Source: JADFUZ01 sp034430415 (lineage in GTDB: Bacteria; Chloroflexota; Dehalococcoidia; GIF9; AB-539-J10). Taken from it: DNA of 16,606 bases. Of this stretch, positions 14,688 through 16,606 are shown one piece after another; positions within the stretch are counted from its first letter, which is position 1; each line of letters begins with the position of its first letter. A model generated the notes under the pieces. The model saw only the letters and a program-made list of their open reading frames with translations, was not told the DNA's origin and did not search any database. The stretch is from assembly GCA_034430415.1 (NCBI GenBank), contig DAOUEN010000148.1, positions 1 through 16,606 of the forward strand, written 5' to 3'. A program made the position numbers and the translations under genes.

Positions 14688-14689
14688 CC

Positions 14690-15625
14690 ATGTATGCTGT
14701 CTTCCAGAAAGAACTAGCCGACCATCTTAACAGCAAGAGGTTCACAATCTTGTTCTTGCTGGTTTTCTTGGCTGCAGTGTTTGCCATCTACATAGCTCTT
14801 CAGAACATAAGGAGCGTGGTGACTCCGACTACGGAGTTCGTTTTCCTCAAGATTTTCACCACCTCGGGCAAATCGATGCCATCTTTTCTCTTCTTCCTCT
14901 CGCTTTTCATCCCCATTATAGGTATAGCTCTCGGCTTCAATGCCATAAATGGCGAGAGAAGCAGCGGTAACCTGAGTCGGCTCCTGTCTCAGCCAATCTA
15001 CAGGGATTCGGTGATCAATGGCAAGTTTTTGGCAGGGCTAGCCGTTCTGGGTATTATGGTAGCTACGGTGGTTGCTATTGTTGCTGGGCTGGGGCTCCGC
15101 ATAGTTGGTGTGCCTCCAAACGAGGAAGAGGTGATGAGGCTGGTGTTCTTCGCCCTGCTCAGCGTGATCTACGGTGCTTTCTGGATGGCGCTGGCTGCCC
15201 TTTTCTCCGTTTTGTTCAATCGTGCGGCTACGTCCATGCTGGCTTCGCTGGCGCTGTGGATATTCTTTTTCTTCTTCATGTCTATGATTGCCGTGGCCGT
15301 GGCTAATGCCCTGGTTCCTGTCGATCAGAACTCCAGTATGGAACTGCTGGTCAGGAATGCCGAGGTTCAGGGGATGCTGGGACGCATCTCGCCCTGTACC
15401 CTCTACGGTGAAGCGACTGCTGCTTTGCTGACGCCCGAATTGGGCAGCCTGAACGTGGCTCTGTTGGTGGTGACCTCTGTTCGTGGCAGGTTGGGCACTC
15501 CTCTTCCCCTGGGCGAGAGCCTTCTGCTCGTCTGGCCTCAGGTGGTGAGCATAATAGCCTTGCTGGCCATTTGCTTCGCTGTCTCCTACATCAAGTTCAT
15601 GCGGGAAGAGATAAGGTCAATATAG
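14690..15625 (+). CDS. ABC-2-type transporter permease (NosY-like)
   Basis: A 311-residue integral membrane protein with about six helices (roughly 17-38, 64-87, 112-137, 147-172, 175-203 and 283-303). It begins MYAVFQKELADHLNSKRF, the usual cytoplasmic N-terminus of this family. The coupling segment after helix 2, ERSSGNLSRLLSQPIYR near 94-110, is the hallmark of ABC-2 permeases that pair with CcmA/NosF-type ATPases. A large loop (about 205-280) between helices 5 and 6 would face outside and could contact the NEW3-domain protein. It is the last gene of the three-gene operon. Confidence 0.9.
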   Translation: MYAVFQKELADHLNSKRFTILFLLVFLAAVFAIYIALQNIRSVVTPTTEFVFLKIFTTSGKSMPSFLFFLSLFIPIIGIALGFNAINGERSSGNLSRLLSQPIYRDSVINGKFLAGLAVLGIMVATVVAIVAGLGLRIVGVPPNEEEVMRLVFFALLSVIYGAFWMALAALFSVLFNRAATSMLASLALWIFFFFFMSMIAVAVANALVPVDQNSSMELLVRNAEVQGMLGRISPCTLYGEATAALLTPELGSLNVALLVVTSVRGRLGTPLPLGESLLLVWPQVVSIIALLAICFAVSYIKFMREEIRSI

Positions 15626-15731
15626 GGCCTGGATGGCCGGTCTCTCTCCCTGTTTTGTGTCCTTGTCCATATCGTCTGCTGACCTGTGACGAGTCTTGTG
15701 CTGACATGTTTCGATGCACAGACCCATCCAG

Positions 15732-16606
15732 CTAGCTTTGGGTGTGGGGGGGAGCTGGACTCAGTTTACGCGGAGCAACTATGCGCATGAGGGCCGCGCA
15801 GGTCACCAATGCCCCCATGATTATGAAAAAGGTCGTGAAGTAGCTGCCTGTCCTGTCATGAAGAAATCCCGCTAGCCAGGGGCTGATGGCGCCTCCCAGA
15901 GAGAAACCCAGGACCAGGAAACCCTGGATGGAGCCGAAATGCTTTCCGTGGTACAGGTCAGCTACTGTGGCGAAGAACACTGTCACCGCTACACCAAATC
16001 CGAAGCCAAAGCAGATGGCAAAAAGGAAGGGCATCCACAGTGGAGAGGAGTCATTCATCAGGAAGAGCAGAGATACAGCCCCGGCGCTCAGCAGACAGCT
16101 TGGTATGAATATCCTCTCTCTCCCCAGGCGGTCGGATACGAAGCTGCACAGATTCCCTGCCATGAAGGCCAGGCCACACACACTGTAGATGGTAGCAGCA
16201 GTCATAGGCTGGTATCCGGCATCCCTGTAGAAGTAGACCTGATGGGTGATTGTTATTTGCTCAGCCACGCCCATGAGCAGGAAATTGGTCAGGAAGAGCA
16301 ACCAGAACTGGGGGGTCCTGAGTGCTCGCGACAGCGTCCAACTGGTAGTGATCCAGTCGGTCTCTAGGCCCGGCGTTGTCTGCGGTATAGGCTGATTGTC
16401 GGATTCGGCCGGTGTCTGGAGCATACCATCGGGTTGTAGTCCCTTCTCTTGGGGAGTGCGGCGTATGAAGAGGGCACACAATGGTAGGAGAACTGCAATG
16501 GAGAGCAGCCCGATAATGGTGTAGGCAGCCTGCCAGCCCAGGTTGGAAATCAGGGATTGGACGAAGGGCGCTGTCAGCAGGCTGATGCTGAAGCCGGCAT
16601 TCATAA
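15732..16606 (-). CDS. Major facilitator superfamily transporter, N-terminus missing (OFA/monocarboxylate-type)
   Basis: The frame enters from the right edge and gives about 291 residues, corresponding to helices 5-12 of a 12-helix carrier. The true start lies outside the window, and the ATG at 16602-16604 is almost certainly internal. Two helices precede a charged central loop that starts FIRRTPQEKGLQPDG, a pattern common in oxalate/formate-antiporter and monocarboxylate-transporter-like MFS proteins. Then come six helices, with the motif-A-like SDRLGRERI in the second half. The end of the protein (APRKLSPAPPHTQS) is hydrophilic and cytoplasmic. The substrate is unknown. It converges with the ABC permease gene across 106 bp that hold no clear terminator; a short GGCC/GGCC stem follows the permease stop. 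Confidence 0.88.
   Translation of the reverse strand, partial: MNAGFSISLLTAPFVQSLISNLGWQAAYTIIGLLSIAVLLPLCALFIRRTPQEKGLQPDGMLQTPAESDNQPIPQTTPGLETDWITTSWTLSRALRTPQFWLLFLTNFLLMGVAEQITITHQVYFYRDAGYQPMTAATIYSVCGLAFMAGNLCSFVSDRLGRERIFIPSCLLSAGAVSLLFLMNDSSPLWMPFLFAICFGFGFGVAVTVFFATVADLYHGKHFGSIQGFLVLGFSLGGAISPWLAGFLHDRTGSYFTTFFIIMGALVTCAALMRIVAPRKLSPAPPHTQS

Noticed and set aside
15728..15758. CCAGCT/AGCTGG inverted repeat as a terminator between the ABC permease and MFS genes
   Set aside because: It lies mostly inside the MFS coding end, has a 19-nt loop and no T-run.

Overview
This 16.6-kb window looks like chromosomal bacterial DNA of moderately high GC (mid-50s % by eye), densely packed with short intergenic gaps. 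The mix of a corrinoid methyltransferase pair, two tandem folD genes, a short RNase PH, Mfd and a NEW3-domain/ABC-2 transporter operon resembles the Chloroflexota, perhaps class Dehalococcoidia. That placement is inferred from gene content and protein style only. No insertion sequence, CRISPR array, rRNA, tRNA or phage gene was seen.

Left part (1-4059, all minus strand): a one-carbon block. Reading in the direction of transcription it is folD copy 1, folD copy 2, a 420-bp spacer with a strong TTGCTT-17-TATAAT promoter, a cobalamin-binding corrinoid protein, and an MttB-superfamily methyltransferase that runs off the left edge. The methyltransferase frame is free of TAG through residue 399, so it appears to be the non-pyrrolysine type. 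The best lead in the window is that the two FolD paralogs have lost complementary parts of the active site. Copy 1 has Ile in place of the catalytic Lys but an intact NADP loop. Copy 2 keeps the Tyr/Lys pair but has lost the Gly-Arg-Ser NADP loop and other cofactor-side residues. This suggests that the normally bifunctional enzyme has been split into a dehydrogenase-type and a cyclohydrolase-type subunit, possibly working as a heterodimer.

Middle (4341-9571): a plus-strand SatP/GPR1-type acetate transporter, then minus-strand alanine racemase (alr) and transcription-repair coupling factor (mfd), with hairpins in the mfd-alr gap.

Right part (9640-16606): plus-strand proBA (proline synthesis) diverges from mfd through a 68-bp region in which the two -35 boxes overlap, and both transcripts look leaderless or nearly so. 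The proA end overlaps the end of minus-strand rph. rph diverges from a plus-strand three-gene operon (secreted, membrane-anchored NEW3-domain protein, ABC ATPase, ABC-2 permease) through another pair of superimposed promoters. The window closes with the C-terminal part of a minus-strand MFS transporter, probably of the OFA/monocarboxylate type.

Together the left block would take methyl groups from an unknown methylated substrate to a corrinoid protein. The neighbouring folD genes interconvert methylene-, methenyl- and formyl-tetrahydrofolate. The remaining genes are housekeeping (cell wall, repair, proline, RNA processing) or transport.
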